Of a stretch of 64,000 nucleotides of DNA, positions 61,788-64,000 are shown piece by piece. The stretch lies in assembly GCA_963971225.1 (NCBI GenBank), contig OZ020267.1, positions 119,033,891-119,097,890 of the forward strand, in the 5' to 3' direction. The DNA comes from Melieria omissa. Its lineage: Eukaryota > Arthropoda > Insecta > Diptera > Ulidiidae. A program made the translations under genes and the position numbers. Under the pieces are notes generated by a model. That model was not told the origin of the DNA. It worked only from the letters and a program-made list of their open reading frames with translations, and searched no databases. Positions within the stretch are counted from its first letter, which is position 1; each line of letters begins with the position of its first letter.

Positions 61788-62541
61788 ATTGAATGGTATG
61801 AATTTGTTGACAATTCTTTGTTAGATTGGTAAACGTTTAAGTTCTCTTACGTAAGCTAAACAAGATATAATATATTTAGTTAAAAACATACTTTTATGCT
61901 TGTACGACATGTAGATTTATTTAAACATTTAGTGCTTCATACTTTAACGTATAATAAGGCTAGGCAAGAACCTTTAACAGTATTATCCCAGGATATCAAA
62001 AATTAAAAATAATGAAAATAAACTCAGACAACTTCTAAATCGGTCTTTGGAACTGTAATAAAATTTATAATCCTGCATTCTGTATAGAATTACTAGCTAA
62101 ATTACTAATTAAAAATGACAAAAACGCTGAATGGACTTTAAATGCTGTTTCCTTTTGCATATACTATATATATTACACATATGTAGGTACGTCACCTACG
62201 TTGTTGTTAATTTTGTTTTATATTTGAATGGTTAAAAAATTTAAAACTTTTTGTCTAAAAGTTGTTGAATTTTTTTCACGAAATTTAAACACGGAAGGCA
62301 TACTCAGTGGCCTTGAACTTCGAAAAATGAGCAAATTCAATGATAGGTTTTGCGCTGTGTCCAGAAGGTAAAACCAACATTATAATTTGGTCCAACACAT
62401 TCCCAAAGATTTCTTATGATTTTAATTTTACTAAAAATTTGAACTCACAAACTTACGATTCAAGGCTGATATTGCTTTACTGAGCTCACGCTCCGACGTT
62501 TAAAGAACCTATTCCCCAATTTATGTAATATTAATTTCAAT
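61788..62541. other. Upstream of the TTLL4-type start codon
   Basis: AT-rich sequence between the minus-strand ATG at 61787 and a plus-strand ATG at 62542. No repeat boundary is seen. It probably holds a 5' UTR intron of the TTLL4-type gene. Confidence 0.35.
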
Positions 62542-62903
62542 ATGCCTGCGACTTTCAACAATTTGCGAGTTATACTATTATGGCTATCACATTTATTCAC
62601 AACTGCCTATACTTACACAGAAATATTCCGAGAACGATGTCAGCGACCACGTAGAATAACAAAGCATATGAGAGGTAACTCTTTAAACAAGGTGAGAAGG
62701 CTGTTAACGGCGAAGGACAATGGTATGCACAGGTCACGATAGGGCCACGGGATGATATCTGGGTCAATAGCACATTAATGATTATCCAGTGCTCGAATAA
62801 CAGGAACAAATTGAGCACGAAAACGCGAAGCTTGAATATGAATATTAGAACCATACACGTTTTCCAATTTCGAATGTTGATTGAAGAAGGAACAAAATTA
62901 TGA
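62542..62903 (+). CDS. Unrecognised candidate gene, two exons, possible secreted protein
   Basis: Exon 1 (62542-62674) starts MPATFNNLRVILLWLSHLFT with a hydrophobic stretch at residues 8-22 that could be a signal peptide, and ends at AGAG|gtaact. Resuming at 62716 after gaag in matching phase gives QWYAQVTIGPRDDIWVNSTL, then MIIQCSNNRN, and a stop at 62903 (106 residues in all). It has one N-glycosylation sequon (NST). The implied intron is only 41 bases, short for a fly, so exon limits may be wrong. An open plus-strand segment follows at 62980-63100. No family is recognised, and it could be chance or an old element. Confidence 0.3.
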
Positions 62904-62952
62904 CGTTGAAAAAAATTTAATTGTGCCGTACATAAAATTCCCATTCACCTTT

Positions 62953-63100
62953 GATCGAATTGGATAGGAGCTTCCGCAGACTGGACGAACTTCGCCCTGT
63001 TGTTCCACGAATAGCAATAATTGGCTTTGCGATTTTGCCCGGGTCGAGATGCAAGAAGCAGATGATAACTGCACTGAGCTAAGGGTCACAAGAGCAGGTC
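62953..63100. other. Open segment on both strands, possible 5' exon
   Basis: On the plus strand, ccgcag|ACTGG...AGCAG|gtcaac brackets 40 codons including VEMQEADDNCTELRVTRAG. On the minus strand, 63 codons are open and a CAAAG|gtgaat donor at about 62953 would suit a 5' non-coding exon of the TTLL4-type gene. Sequence alone does not decide. Confidence 0.25.
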
Positions 63101-63905
63101 AACGTTAACTTCAAAAAATTTATGTACTTCGGAAGAAAGTTTGCAATGAATATTCCCAATTAATCAATGAATCTGAAGTTTATGAAAACGTGCACTCACT
63201 GCTCGCCTATCCGTCACTCCGGGCACATGTGAAAACGCTCGCCACAGACGAAATATGATTGTGCTGTGTGGGGGGAAAACGGGAGAATTTGGAAAAGTGG
63301 CAACAGTGAAATTGTCGCGGCTGGGTTTGAATTACCGAGCTTCGGCTGAGACTTGTTCCTTCAAATATGTTTGGAGCTATTAAAACTTGTCACAACACGG
63401 AAAAGTCTGATGCTTTCTTTTAAAAATTGCAACATTTCAAAAAAACGACAGTGAAAGATTAACTTGTTAACTTGATTAGTTTGTCCGCAATCGAAATCTG
63501 GAATAGTGCCACAGATGCAGAACTAGTATCTAAAAAAATTTTCTAAAATATTACGTTACAACTTGAACTAAGTCACTTTGTTATTTTTTGCAATCACAAA
63601 TAATGAAAATTACAACTATCAGAGAAAAATCAACTCAGTAAAAAAATCAACACTAAAAATGTAGGGCTAGGTCTATTTGTAAACTTCACAGAAGACAACA
63701 ATTTTCAGAAAATGAAATCTATCCTAAAAGATATATAAAAGAAGTATGTATCAAAGAATACAAACAGCTAAGGCTCACAAACTAAGTTAAATATTTTCTT
63801 ATTCCGCTATAGTTTAGCTTCAGTAAAAATTTGGCAATAACTTAATCCTCAGAAAGCAAGCTACGTTTTCGAAAACTAAAACTAGAAAAAAAGTAAATAA
63901 CCAGG
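63101..63905. other. Right-end flank, nothing firm
   Basis: GC content rises around 63200-63340, with a minus-strand GAGCA|gtgagt donor near 63205. This could be the promoter and first exon of the TTLL4-type gene. The rest is AT-rich. Confidence 0.3.
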
Positions 63906-63909
63906 TTAA

Positions 63910-64000
63910 CCTTCTGACTGTCCCTTGGGTCTATTCGACCCATTCATGTTTTGTCAGCAAGTTATATTACCGTTTGGTTGGGAACATCCTGACCCCAAAG
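63910..64000. mobile_element. Left end of a CCTTCTG piggyBac-like MITE, cut by the window edge
   Basis: TTAA (63906-63909) is followed by CCTTCTGACTGTCC and sequence aligning with 9238-9516 (GGGTCTATT, CATGTTTTGTCAG, ACCGTTTGGTTGGG, CATCCTGACCCCAAA). The right end is outside the window. Confidence 0.75.

Overview
The window looks like nuclear DNA of a higher fly (Diptera, Brachycera; a tephritid or similar acalyptrate is my best guess). The reasons are AT-rich sequence, introns of about 55-70 bases with clean GT-AG ends, a 190-residue RpL9, an Aubergine-type Piwi protein, and many small DNA transposons plus a tRNA-derived SINE. The species assignment is inference. No CRISPR array, operon or rRNA gene is present.

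Four protein-coding loci are well supported. (1) The 5' end of a type I protein arginine methyltransferase, Art8-like, lies on the minus strand at 1455-1633 and runs off the left edge. (2) RpL9 is on the plus strand (CDS 4534-5173), head-to-head with it. (3) aubergine is on the plus strand (CDS 18620-28508, nine coding exons, 896 residues, intact Asp-Asp-His triad). (4) A TTLL4-type tubulin polyglutamylase is on the minus strand (CDS 61787 down to at least 57354, eleven visible exons). From memory, aub and RpL9 are close neighbours on Drosophila chromosome 2L, so the block is probably conserved synteny. Weaker coding candidates are two minus-strand exon-like segments at 35.1 and 38.6 kb and an unrecognised plus-strand ORF pair at 62.5-62.9 kb.

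Most of the rest is transposable-element sequence, and much of it can be delimited to the base because ends and target-site duplications (TSDs) survive. There are hAT-like MITEs with 8-bp TSDs (2068, 16304, 16933, 31306, 50248), PIF/Harbinger-like MITEs with TAA/TTA TSDs (3581, 14431, 45013), and TTAA-flanked elements (8193, 9238, 10277, 19340, 36089). A 2.9-kb degenerate piggyBac sits at 47058-49981. A 3.8-kb Tc1-like element lies in aub intron 1. Five copies of one SINE are present, two of them split by later DNA-transposon insertions. Several non-LTR retrotransposon scraps and long foldbacks complete the set.

The main novelty lies in the mobile DNA. Three elements (30510-32201, 32629-33840, 37253-38214) share one architecture, with TAGGG/TAAGGG ends and a 12-13-bp motif iterated near both ends, and I cannot place them in a named superfamily. 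Three- and two-level nests with intact TSDs give an insertion chronology. A TTAA element carries nearly perfect inner arms of about 150 bases that could be a natural hairpin-RNA source, close to the locus of a piRNA-pathway protein whose own introns are filled with transposons.
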